7,293 bases of DNA from CAYJHC01 sp964370035 (GCA_964370035.1 CAYJGT010000066.1:1-7293), one strand, 5' to 3'; shown: positions 1 to 6,538, numbered from the stretch's first letter. The notes: a model not told the origin generated them from the letters alone. Numbers and translations are program-made.

Positions 1-748
1 CAACCTGTGGTTCAACTGGCTGTACAGGGCTTTCCTTTTTTTGAGAAGCATCACTCTCTTTTGCCTTTTCTTCATTTGTTAAAAACCTTGTCATTTCATT
101 ATTAGTTTGTATTGAAGCCGACATCAGGGTTTCTTTTAATTCATCTTCTATCTCTCTTGTTTCTAACTCAGGAAAAATAACATCTATATTATTTTCAAAT
201 TTAGCCAATTCAAATTGTAACAGTTGCTTATATTTGCCTACAAAATAATTGTATTTTTCAACAAGCTTTCTGGTTTTTGCTTCAACTAATTTTGCATGAT
301 CTGTTGCTTTCTTTAAGATAATTTCGCCTTCTAATTGGGCATTTGCAACAATAAGATTTCCTCTTTTTTCAATTGCTGATGAAGACTCTGTAGCTATTGT
401 TCTTACCGTTTCTAAAGTCTTTTTTATGCTTTCTTTATTTGCAATAATTTCATCTAGCTCACTTTTAGTTTTTTCATATTGTTCATTCACTTCTGCAAGA
501 GATCTCTTAGCTTTAGCTAATTCACTATTTAAGCTAGCGACCTCTGCTTGAAGTTTCCCATTATTAGTTTCAAAATCAACAATTTTAGTTTGTTTCCCTT
601 GAAGTTCTTCTTCAAGTTTTACAATCATATTATTTTGTTCCTCTGTTGACTCAATAACTTTATCAACAAAATTATCTACATTCTCAACCTTATAGCCTTT
701 TCTTCCTTGCTCAAATCGAACTGCTTTGATATCTTCTACTTTTAACAT
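1..748 (-). CDS. divIVA: DivIVA-family cell-division/polarity scaffold, 3' end cut by window edge
   Basis: The reading frame is open for 249 codons from ATG at 748 and runs off the window with no stop. Residues 1-37 fit the DivIVA N-terminal lipid-binding domain: MLKVEDIKAVRFEQGRKGYK followed by VDNFVDKV, matching the family pattern F-x4-GY-x3-VDxFxxxV. Residues about 35-125 are rich in E, K, Q and L with heptad-like spacing, as expected for the coiled coil. A second helical segment (about 135-215) is followed by a charged tail turning into a Pro/Val/Gln stretch (SPVQPVEPQV) at the edge. It is already much longer than B. subtilis DivIVA (164 residues). DivIVA proteins bind curved membrane at septa and poles and recruit division or cell-wall proteins. 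The start lies 3 nt after the sepF stop, and its GGAGGT ribosome binding site lies inside the last sepF codons, so translation is probably coupled. Oddity: where B. subtilis has membrane-inserting Phe17-Arg18, this protein has Arg16-Lys17. Confidence 0.9.
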   Translation of the reverse strand, partial: MLKVEDIKAVRFEQGRKGYKVENVDNFVDKVIESTEEQNNMIVKLEEELQGKQTKIVDFETNNGKLQAEVASLNSELAKAKRSLAEVNEQYEKTKSELDEIIANKESIKKTLETVRTIATESSSAIEKRGNLIVANAQLEGEIILKKATDHAKLVEAKTRKLVEKYNYFVGKYKQLLQFELAKFENNIDVIFPELETREIEDELKETLMSASIQTNNEMTRFLTNEEKAKESDASQKKESPVQPVEPQV

Positions 749-751
749 TTC

Positions 752-1273
752 TTACCTCCACATATTTCTATTATCACTTTTTACTCCATCTGACGCAACT
801 GCATCTGCAGCCCCCTTCTTAGTCATAATTGCAATACTTTCTGGTGCAAATACATAAATCTCATCTGTTATAGACTCAATTGTTCCTTTTAAAGCCTCTG
901 TGGCTCCCCACATGTAATCAAAAATTCTTCTAGCAGTATCCATATCTATTCCGCCTAAGTTCAGAATTACTGGTTTTCTGGTTTTTAATAACTCAATATA
1001 TTCTTTGCAGTCTTCAAGGTTTTTTGGTTCAATTACCATAAGTCTTACTGAATTTGATGTTACTCCTGATGATTGGCCTGATCCAGGTTGTGCTCCTCCA
1101 CGCATTGAAACAACATTATCTAATCCAGAAGTTCTTCTCCCAAATTGTCGTGGCTCTTCTTTAGGCCCCTTCTCCCCATGCTTGTCTTTTTCTTTTTCAA
1201 ATTCTTCTTCTTCGAAATCATCCTCTTCGTACTCTACACCTATTCCCATAAGGCCCTTGATTTTGTCAAACAT
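752..1273 (-). CDS. sepF: SepF cell division protein, FtsZ membrane anchor
   Basis: The protein is 173 residues, close to the usual 150-170. Residues 1-14 (MFDKIKGLMGIGVE) could form the amphipathic membrane-binding helix. Residues 15-75 are an acidic, then Gly/Ser-rich linker. Residues about 77-150 are the SepF domain: VRLMVIEPKNLEDCKEYIE, KPVILNLGGID, TARRIFDYMWGA, then an ITDEIYVFAPESIAI segment. SepF polymerises into arcs or rings, binds the FtsZ C-terminal tail and tethers the Z-ring to the membrane. The final residues NRNMWR resemble the HQRW ending of B. subtilis SepF. The start is ATG at 1273 with a perfect AAGGAGG 6 nt upstream. It sits between ylmE and divIVA, which supports the call. 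The last codons TGG AGG TAA also supply the divIVA ribosome binding site. ylmG and ylmH, which commonly follow sepF, are missing. Confidence 0.96.
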   Translation of the reverse strand: MFDKIKGLMGIGVEYEEDDFEEEEFEKEKDKHGEKGPKEEPRQFGRRTSGLDNVVSMRGGAQPGSGQSSGVTSNSVRLMVIEPKNLEDCKEYIELLKTRKPVILNLGGIDMDTARRIFDYMWGATEALKGTIESITDEIYVFAPESIAIMTKKGAADAVASDGVKSDNRNMWR

Positions 1274-1279
1274 AAAATT

Positions 1280-1286
1280 CCTCCTT
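1280..1286 (-). promoter_or_regulatory. Strong Shine-Dalgarno of sepF
   Basis: The minus strand reads AAGGAGG ending 6 nt before the sepF ATG at 1273. It is the closest consensus match within the division block and suggests sepF is translated independently of ylmE, whose stop is 65 nt upstream. I see no convincing promoter or terminator in that gap (1274-1338). Confidence 0.8.
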
Positions 1287-1338
1287 TAGTATTTTAATAA
1301 TTATTTCGTCCTTTTGTGAGTTAAAAATTACTCAAGCA

Positions 1339-2001
1339 CTAATAAATTCTTTCTCCAAATATAGAACTCCCTACCCTGATCATATTCGCTCCTGCTTTTA
1401 TTGCCACTACATAATCATTTGACATTCCCATGGATAAATATTCAAAATCCACATTAGGGCTCTCGTTAACTTTAAATTTATCAAATATTTTTTTTGTTTT
1501 TTCAAAATACTTAGCAATATCTTCAGGATTTTCTGCGTAGGGTGCTATACACATTAGACCTTTTATTCTTATATTATAACATTTATTTGTAATACTGCTA
1601 ATTATTTTTTCAGTTTCTTCTATATTTATACCAAACTTACTTTCTTCTAAAGCTGGGTTAACTTGAATAAGAACATCCATAGTAATGTTCTTCTGTGCGG
1701 CTCTTTTATTTATTTCTTCAGCCAACTTCATTGAATCCACTGAATGAATCAAAGATACTTTATCAATAATATATTTCACTTTATTTGTTTGTAAGTGCCC
1801 AATCATATGCCATCTTACCGGCAATACTTTATCAAACTTATCAATTATTTCTTGAACCTTATTCTCTCCAATATCCGTTGCTCCTGCTTTTATTACTTGA
1901 TTTATCTCAGAAGCATTTCTAGTCTTTGTAACAGCAATTAAAGTCACATTCTTATCTAGGCCTTCTTTAATCTTCTTGAAATTATCTTCTATATTAGTCA
2001 T
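1339..2001 (-). CDS. ylmE: YlmE/YggS-family PLP homeostasis protein (PLPBP)
   Basis: The protein is 220 residues from ATG at 2001 and forms a single-domain alanine-racemase-like TIM barrel without racemase function. Visible family motifs are LIAVTK with the PLP-binding lysine at 26, GENKVQE (45-51), WHMIGHLQTNK (64-74), NPALEESKFGI (115-125), LSMGMSNDY (189-197) and IRVGSSIFG (208-216). PLPBP proteins bind pyridoxal 5'-phosphate in the cytoplasm and buffer the free PLP pool; they affect amino-acid metabolism but have no established catalytic reaction. The frame is open further upstream to a GTG at 2028. I prefer the ATG because the homologue N-terminus (short residue run, ENFKKIKEGL-like helix) starts there and AGGAGGG lies just upstream, with a rather short spacer of 3-4 nt. 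It lies immediately before sepF, as in many Firmicutes. The reason for that linkage is not established. Confidence 0.94.
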   Translation of the reverse strand: MTNIEDNFKKIKEGLDKNVTLIAVTKTRNASEINQVIKAGATDIGENKVQEIIDKFDKVLPVRWHMIGHLQTNKVKYIIDKVSLIHSVDSMKLAEEINKRAAQKNITMDVLIQVNPALEESKFGINIEETEKIISSITNKCYNIRIKGLMCIAPYAENPEDIAKYFEKTKKIFDKFKVNESPNVDFEYLSMGMSNDYVVAIKAGANMIRVGSSIFGERIY

Positions 2002-2085
2002 TTTCCCTCCTGCGCATGAGTCATACACGCCACCTATTGTCTTGGCTTCATCTCAATTAAAATGGATAAAACATCATTATACTTC

Positions 2086-3207
2086 TTAATTTGAGTCCTT
2101 TTCTTCTTTTTTTCTTTCATCAGGCGGTAAATAGAGTTCATACTTTAATTCCTCTTCATAAGGATTTCTTAAAATTTCTTGATAAGGCCAAACACTATCA
2201 ATAATCTTTCCATCCTCATCATAGAAAAATCCCTCTCGTAAAAGCACTTCATCGTCATTTTCAAGAAGTATCTCTACCCTAACAAACCTTTCCTCCCCTA
2301 AAGATGTAATAACATAAACCCCATTTTTCTCTCCGAACCTTTGCGTTATACTATCTTTTTTTGCTATCAATCCATATTCTTCTTCAATAGTGATTTTTGC
2401 TTCAACATTTCTATCTTCTGCAAACTTTTCATGATACCTATTAGTTATTAAGACTACTTTTATTTTATCCCCTTCTTTTTTAACTTGTGACACGGTAGCC
2501 CTCACCTCATCTTCGTCAAAAGAAACCGTAACTCTATCGCCTTCTACATATAGACCTTCACTTTTAAGGTCAACCCAAAAGGCCATTGCCCAACTGCTAT
2601 TATCCACAATTTTAAAAATTGGTTCCCCATGTTCTGCATGATTTCTTTCCAAGTCTTCCGGATTAGAATCGATATCATTCATCTGCGCTTCTGTCATATT
2701 ATAAATACTATCAAGGTTAATTAACCCTTCGTTTCCATCTACAAAGTATGAAACAACTCCTTTTCTTAAGCTAGTGAAGTCTTCCATAATTTGCATATTA
2801 TCGCCTAAATTTTTTGTAATATCATCATATTTTGTACTTGGTTCTTCAGTTGTACTAGATTCTATAGCGGTCATATTCAGAATTTGTGTACCTTTTTTCA
2901 TCAGTTCACCTTCTTCCGCAATATAAACTAATGAACCTGTATACGGCGCTCCATATACCACTTCATCTCTAGCGATATATAGGGATACATTTTCTGAAAT
3001 TTCCATTGTTTCATTTTCTAGAATATAAGTTCTCTTTAATGTGTCTTCTAGCCATGGCAGCCCATAAATAATTACAATTAAAACCAAAACTAAGACCGCC
3101 CATACAATTATTGGTTTGCCAATAGTTTTACTTTTCCCTTTCGCTTTTTTAAAAGCAATTATTTTCCTATTTTCTCCCTGTGGTCTTCTTCTCCTTCTAT
3201 CACTCAT
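2086..3207 (-). CDS. HlyD-like membrane-anchored protein, division-cluster type
   Basis: The protein has 373 residues. Residues 1-31 are strongly basic (RRRRR near the start, then Lys-rich) and probably cytoplasmic. Residues about 32-50 (IIVWAVLVLVLIVIIYGL) are one transmembrane segment, giving an N-in, C-out topology. Outside the membrane, residues 83-110 (VVYGAPYTGSLVYIAEEGE followed by LMKKGTQIL) resemble half of a lipoyl/barrel-sandwich domain. A second half may lie at about 148-165, followed by beta-rich barrels at 195-285 and 290-325 (GVYVITSLGEERFVRVEIL), similar to HlyD/MFP adaptors. There is no long coiled-coil hairpin and no neighbouring ABC or MFP transporter gene, so an efflux role is doubtful. 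Homologues are usually annotated as HlyD family periplasmic adaptor and, as I recall, occur beside ylmE-sepF in Clostridia; a division or envelope role is inference. The tail is very acidic and basic (DERKKEEKDSN). A weak TAGGA ribosome binding site precedes ATG at 3207. Confidence 0.8.
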   Translation of the reverse strand: MSDRRRRRPQGENRKIIAFKKAKGKSKTIGKPIIVWAVLVLVLIVIIYGLPWLEDTLKRTYILENETMEISENVSLYIARDEVVYGAPYTGSLVYIAEEGELMKKGTQILNMTAIESSTTEEPSTKYDDITKNLGDNMQIMEDFTSLRKGVVSYFVDGNEGLINLDSIYNMTEAQMNDIDSNPEDLERNHAEHGEPIFKIVDNSSWAMAFWVDLKSEGLYVEGDRVTVSFDEDEVRATVSQVKKEGDKIKVVLITNRYHEKFAEDRNVEAKITIEEEYGLIAKKDSITQRFGEKNGVYVITSLGEERFVRVEILLENDDEVLLREGFFYDEDGKIIDSVWPYQEILRNPYEEELKYELYLPPDERKKEEKDSN

Positions 3208-3255
3208 ATTTTCCTACCAAATTCTATCTGTTCATTAATATGTATGTGTGTTATA

Positions 3256-4005
3256 TTATTTTTCATCATTTTCACAGCAAACTTTATCAATAATTTTCTT
3301 CTGTTCTTTAGTAAATTTATGCTCCGTTTCAAAATACTTTTTCAATAAGTCTGGACGTCTTTCTTTTGTAATCTTTAATGATTCTTCAAACTTCCAAAGT
3401 TCCATTGCTTTATGATTCCCATTCAAGAATACTTCCGGCACTTTCCTCCCCTCAAACTCTCTTGGTTGAGTGTAATGAGGTGCCTCTAATAAACCCGAGT
3501 ATATTGATTCTTCCAAAACAGAATCTTGATTACCAATTATATCTTCAATCATTCTCGCGACTACATCTATTAGCACAAGAGCTGCAGGTTCTCCTCCTGT
3601 AAGAATATAGTCGCCAATAGAAATCTCTTCCATATCCCATGCTTCAATCAATCTTTGGTCTATGCCCTCGTACCTACCGCAGAGTAGGGTAAGCTCTGTT
3701 TCTTTCGCTAATTCTTCAGCCTTTTCTCTATCTAATATTTTACCTTTAGGCGATAAATAAATTATCTTCGCTTTTTCGTTTGCTCCGATTTCTCTTAGGC
3801 AACGAGTAACAGGCTCTGGCATCATTAACATTCCAGGGCCTCCACCGAAAATATAGTCATCAACCTTATTATGCTTATTTGTTGTATAATCCCTAATGTT
3901 ATGACAATTAATCTCCAATATTTTTTTTTCTTGCGCCCTGCCTATTAAGCTAGCTTTAGTCCCCTCAAACATTTCAGGGAAAAGGGTTAGTATATCTATT
4001 TTCAT
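3256..4005 (-). CDS. trmD: tRNA (guanine-N1-)-methyltransferase TrmD
   Basis: The protein is 249 residues, full length for TrmD. It methylates N1 of G37 next to the anticodon in tRNAs reading CNN and some other codons, using S-adenosylmethionine, and so prevents +1 frameshifts. Visible motifs are GGGPGM (54-59), LSPKG (84-88), LCGRYEGIDQR (108-118), SIGDYILTGGEP (129-140) and GLLEAPHYTQP (171-181), together building the trefoil-knot SAM site, plus a C-terminal helical tRNA-binding domain. By alignment from memory with E. coli TrmD, catalytic Arg154 is conserved as Arg151, but the general-base Asp169 position is Glu166 and the usual YTRP is YTQP. The ATG directly abuts the rimM stop (TAA ATG) with no good ribosome binding site at normal distance, so it is probably translated by coupling from rimM. 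rplS, its usual downstream partner, is not here. Confidence 0.97.
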   Translation of the reverse strand: MKIDILTLFPEMFEGTKASLIGRAQEKKILEINCHNIRDYTTNKHNKVDDYIFGGGPGMLMMPEPVTRCLREIGANEKAKIIYLSPKGKILDREKAEELAKETELTLLCGRYEGIDQRLIEAWDMEEISIGDYILTGGEPAALVLIDVVARMIEDIIGNQDSVLEESIYSGLLEAPHYTQPREFEGRKVPEVFLNGNHKAMELWKFEESLKITKERRPDLLKKYFETEHKFTKEQKKIIDKVCCENDEK

Positions 4006-4509
4006 TTAAACATCCAATATGCCTTCTGGCAAATCTACATTTATTTCTTTTTTTTCAACATCTACGCTTAAAATAAAGTCTTTCACCCACGGGAAATAAA
4101 CTTCCCCATGTTCTTCTGAGCTTAGTTTATAAAGTTGTTGTGGCCTATCTGTGTATACCTCTTCAACTTTCCCAATATAACCTAGCTTTTTATCAAACAC
4201 AAAAGCACCAATAAGATCTCTAATGTAATATTGGCCTTTTGGTAATTTTTCCAAATCCTCAGCCCACATAAAAACCGACACTCCAACCAGTTCTTCAGCT
4301 TTATTCCTGTCGTCAATACCTTCTAACTTAATTATTGGTTGCCTGTCTTTTACTCTTACACTTTTCACTGTCGATTCCATGTTGCCTACAATTAAATTTT
4401 TTAATCTTTCATACCTATAGGGATCATCTGAGTAACTTAACAACTTTACCTCGCCTTTTATCCCTACAGCTTTTACTATTTTTCCTAATTCGATTTTTTC
4501 TTTTTCCAT
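4006..4509 (-). CDS. rimM: Ribosome maturation factor RimM
   Basis: The protein is 167 residues, the normal length. The N-terminal RimM domain (about 7-85) opens with ELGKIVKAVGIKGEVKL, the family signature, and includes DDRNKAEELVG (66-76). The C-terminal PRC-barrel (about 93-167) contains YYIRDLIG, YFPWVKDFI and the typical ending LPEGILDV. RimM binds protein uS19 on the 30S subunit and assists maturation of the 16S rRNA 3' (head) domain. The start is fixed by homology: the family begins only a few residues before GKIV. Upstream, however, the transcript has an 8-bp hairpin and then only ATTTTAAAATT before the ATG, with no Shine-Dalgarno sequence. The stop codon is directly followed by the trmD ATG, consistent with co-translation of two RNA-modification/maturation factors. 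Confidence 0.97.
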   Translation of the reverse strand: MEKEKIELGKIVKAVGIKGEVKLLSYSDDPYRYERLKNLIVGNMESTVKSVRVKDRQPIIKLEGIDDRNKAEELVGVSVFMWAEDLEKLPKGQYYIRDLIGAFVFDKKLGYIGKVEEVYTDRPQQLYKLSSEEHGEVYFPWVKDFILSVDVEKKEINVDLPEGILDV

Positions 4510-4520
4510 AATTTTAAAAT

Positions 4521-4540
4521 GGGCACATAAAAATGTGCCC
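4521..4540 (-). promoter_or_regulatory. Perfect 8-bp hairpin between khpA and rimM
   Basis: In the transcript the sequence GGGCACAT-TTTT-ATGTGCCC forms a perfect 8-bp stem with a four-U loop. It starts 5 nt after the khpA stop and ends 11 nt before the rimM ATG. The 3' side continues as ATTTTAAAATT, so the U-run is only four bases and then broken. That makes a leaky attenuator, an RNase processing or stabilising site, or a translational control element for the Shine-Dalgarno-less rimM all possible. The structure is seen directly; the role is inferred. Confidence 0.7.
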
Positions 4541-4545
4541 TAGTC

Positions 4546-4776
4546 TTACTCAACAATTTCTACTACTATATCTTTTCTTTCTTTCATTGCCGCTGATTTT
4601 ACAACAACTCTAAGAGCTTTAGCAATTCGACCTTTTTTGCCAATTACCTTTCCCATATCTTTTTCGGCAACTTTAAGCATAATAACAGTAGTTTTTCCGT
4701 CTTCTCTAGATGTTACTTCAACAGATTCTTTCTCATCAACAAGAGATTCTGCAATAACTCTTACTAATTCTACCAT
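4546..4776 (-). CDS. khpA: KH-domain RNA-binding protein KhpA (YlqC)
   Basis: The protein is 76 residues, the usual size for KhpA, and consists of a single KH domain. The GXXG loop is in GKVIGKKGRIAKALR (about 43-57), preceded by the beta strand TTVIMLKVAE and followed by a basic helix and the strand DIVVEIVE. KhpA binds RNA, often as a heterodimer with KhpB/Jag, and in streptococci affects cell elongation and division. Its place between rpsP and rimM is the standard Firmicutes arrangement. The ATG at 4776 lies 16 nt after the rpsP stop. The ribosome binding site is poor (GAAAGCGAG), so translation may be partly coupled to rpsP. Downstream is a hairpin that separates it from rimM. Confidence 0.95.
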   Translation of the reverse strand: MVELVRVIAESLVDEKESVEVTSREDGKTTVIMLKVAEKDMGKVIGKKGRIAKALRVVVKSAAMKERKDIVVEIVE

Positions 4777-4792
4777 ATGTTACTCGCTTTCT

Positions 4793-5032
4793 TTATAAAA
4801 CGCCTGCCTTCTTCAAAAGTGCTCTCACAGTTTCAGTTGGTTGTGCTCCATTACCTAACCATTTTTTTGCTGCATCAGTATCAATTTTAATCTCTGCTGG
4901 GTCTTTTAGTGGATTATAAGTACCAATTTCTTCGATAAACTTTCCATCTCTTGATGCTCTTGCATCTGCTACAACAACTCTGTACACAGGTTTCTTATTT
5001 GCACCCATTCTCTTTAGTCTAATTTTAACCAT
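4793..5032 (-). CDS. rpsP: 30S ribosomal protein bS16
   Basis: The protein is 79 residues, in the normal 75-90 range. It carries the bS16 signature at its N-terminus: MVKIRLKRMGANKKPVYRVV, then VADARASRDGKFIEEIGTYNP. bS16 binds 16S rRNA in the 5' domain and is a primary/secondary assembly protein. The start at 5032 has a strong GAGGAGG with a 5-nt spacer. It follows ffh after 42 nt that contain no terminator, and precedes khpA by 16 nt, consistent with one operon. Nothing in it is unusual. Confidence 0.98.
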   Translation of the reverse strand: MVKIRLKRMGANKKPVYRVVVADARASRDGKFIEEIGTYNPLKDPAEIKIDTDAAKKWLGNGAQPTETVRALLKKAGVL

Positions 5033-5074
5033 TTCTTCCTCCTCTAATGTATGGCTTTAATACCTTATTTTTAT

Positions 5075-6400
5075 CTAAAAAAGTTTGCCCATTGGGCCTC
5101 CCTTTCTTGAAAACTGTTTCATCATCTTCTTGCTTTCTTCATATCGCTTTATTAAATTATTTATTTTGCTAACTGGTTGACCTGATCCAGCTGCAATTCT
5201 TTTCCTCCTACTTGCATTAAGCAACGAAGGCTCTTCTCTTTCTTTTAATGTCATAGAGCGAATAATTGCTTCCATTTGAATAATTTCTTTTTCGCCTTTT
5301 TCTAAGTCCACATCTTTTGCACCCTTCATCATATTTCCAGGCATCATATTCATTAAAGATCCAAGACCACCCATCTTCTTGATTTCACCCATTTGTTCCA
5401 AGAAATCTTCTAATGTAAATTGATTCTTTTTAAATTTTCTTTCTAATTTTGCAGCTTTCTCTTGGTCGTAGTTTTCTTCTGCCTTTTCTATAAGAGATAA
5501 CATGTCTCCCATTCCAAGAATTCTGCTAGCCATCCTATCTGGATGAAAAGGTTCAAGTGCATCAGATTTTTCGCCTACTCCTATGAATTTGATTGGCTTT
5601 CCTGTAACAGCCTTAGTTGAAAGTGCTGCTCCGCCTCGACTATCACCATCCAGCTTAGTCATTATTACGCCATCAATTCCAAGACGTTCATTAAATCCTT
5701 CTGCTGCATTTACTGCGTCCTGTCCAGTAAGAGCATCTACCACAAGTAATATTTCATGAGGTTTAATCTCTTTTTTCACTACCTCAAGTTCTTTCATTAA
5801 CTCGTCATCTATTTGTAATCGTCCTGCAGTGTCTACTATTAATACATCAAACCCTTTTACTTGGGCTTCTTTTTTCGCCGCCGCTGCAATTTTGGCAGGG
5901 TTTTTTTCTTCTCTATTTGTAAATACTGGAACATCTACTCCCGCGCCTACTACCTCTAACTGATCTATTGCGGCTGGTCTATATATATCACAGGCAACAA
6001 GCATAGGCTTTTTACCATTTTTCTTTAAATGTGCTGCTAGCTTCCCTGAAGTAGTCGTTTTTCCTGTTCCTTGTAATCCTACCATCATATATGTAGAGAA
6101 CCCTGAGGATGAATATGTTAGTTTGCTGTTTTTACCACCCATCATTTCAGCCAGTTCTTTGTCTACAATCTTTATAACCTGTTGTCCAGGTGTAAGGCTC
6201 TTCATAACATCCGAAGACATTGCTTTTTCTTTTACATTAGTAATAAATTCTTTAACAACTTTAAAGTTTACATCGGCTTCCAGAAGTGCCAATTTAACTT
6301 CTCTCATTGCATCATTTATGTCTTTTTCGGATAAAGTTCCTTTATTCTTTAAGTTTTTAAATACTCCTTGGAGTTTAGTGGATAGGCCTTCGAATGCCAT
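5075..6400 (-). CDS. ffh: Signal recognition particle GTPase Ffh (SRP54)
   Basis: The protein is 441 residues, as expected for bacterial Ffh. The N domain is at about 1-95. The G domain (about 96-295) carries G1 GLQGTGKTT (108-116), DIYRPAA (138-144), G3 DTAGR (190-194), G4 TKLDGDSRGG (248-257) and GVGE (274-277). The Met-rich M domain (about 325-441) contains MNMMPGNMM and SRRKRIAAGSG (397-407), the helix-turn-helix that binds SRP RNA domain IV. Ffh binds signal sequences of nascent membrane proteins at the ribosome and, with FtsY, docks them at the Sec translocon. The start at 6400 has a perfect AAAGGAGG 6 nt upstream. ylxM, its usual adjoining partner, lies 250 bp upstream instead of a few bases, because a repeat pair occupies the gap. 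No separate ffh promoter is convincing. Confidence 0.98.
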   Translation of the reverse strand: MAFEGLSTKLQGVFKNLKNKGTLSEKDINDAMREVKLALLEADVNFKVVKEFITNVKEKAMSSDVMKSLTPGQQVIKIVDKELAEMMGGKNSKLTYSSSGFSTYMMVGLQGTGKTTTSGKLAAHLKKNGKKPMLVACDIYRPAAIDQLEVVGAGVDVPVFTNREEKNPAKIAAAAKKEAQVKGFDVLIVDTAGRLQIDDELMKELEVVKKEIKPHEILLVVDALTGQDAVNAAEGFNERLGIDGVIMTKLDGDSRGGAALSTKAVTGKPIKFIGVGEKSDALEPFHPDRMASRILGMGDMLSLIEKAEENYDQEKAAKLERKFKKNQFTLEDFLEQMGEIKKMGGLGSLMNMMPGNMMKGAKDVDLEKGEKEIIQMEAIIRSMTLKEREEPSLLNASRRKRIAAGSGQPVSKINNLIKRYEESKKMMKQFSRKGGPMGKLF

Positions 6401-6415
6401 GTATTCCTCCTTTAC

Positions 6416-6487
6416 TTGTCTTTTTCGGTGTATACTGTGTCGTCTTCATTCACTGCGCGTTTCACGTACGTTTAGGTACGCTGCAAT
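6416..6487 (-). repeat. 72-bp direct repeat, copy next to ffh
   Basis: Positions 6416-6487 and 6539-6610 match at 68 of 72 bases. Offset is 123 bp, exactly 41 codons. All four differences are transitions. GC is about 44%, above the neighbouring genes. Read on the minus strand in the phase that contains TAC GTG AAA, both copies give TYVKRAVNEDDTVYTEKD after an in-frame TAA. Three of the four differences are synonymous third-position changes in that phase. Similarity continues weakly upstream: VDKETIERALQRT here against IDK, a stop, then RSERVLQCT in the other copy, with Glu and Arg kept by different codons. This copy ends in GACAAGTAA, whose TAA adjoins the ffh ribosome binding site. A short CGTAC-N6-GTACG dyad (6465-6480) lies inside. 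Neither a start with ribosome binding site nor a long frame supports a working gene. Confidence 0.93.
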
Positions 6488-6538
6488 GCTCGTTCAATCG
6501 TCTCCTTGTCTACCCTGAAAAATCCTGCGTAATCTAAA

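Noticed and set aside
1005..1289. Plus-strand open frame of 94 codons opposite sepF
   Set aside because: Lies entirely antisense to a clear sepF and its leader, has Ser/Pro-rich composition typical of the complement of an acidic/charged gene, and shows no family motif.
1317..1334. Small TGAGT/ACTCA inverted repeat between ylmE and sepF as a terminator
   Set aside because: Only 5 bp with an 8-base AT loop and no following T-run; too weak for termination.
2002..2028. Upstream GTG start (2028) for ylmE adding nine residues
   Set aside because: The extra residues do not resemble YggS-family N-termini, and the AGGAGGG site fits the ATG at 2001, although its spacer is short.
2074..2104. TATAAT hexamer (2081-2076, minus strand) after the HlyD-like gene as a ylmE promoter
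   Set aside because: No acceptable -35 at 16-18 bp upstream and no extended -10 TG; perfect TATAAT by chance is expected in such AT-rich DNA.
3378..3602. Plus-strand open frame of 74 codons opposite trmD
   Set aside because: Antisense shadow within the conserved trmD coding region; no motif and no plausible ribosome binding context.
6123..6518. Plus-strand open frame of 131 codons over the 5' part of ffh and one repeat copy
   Set aside because: Mostly the complement of the Ffh N domain; low-complexity Phe/Ser/Leu composition and no recognisable domain.
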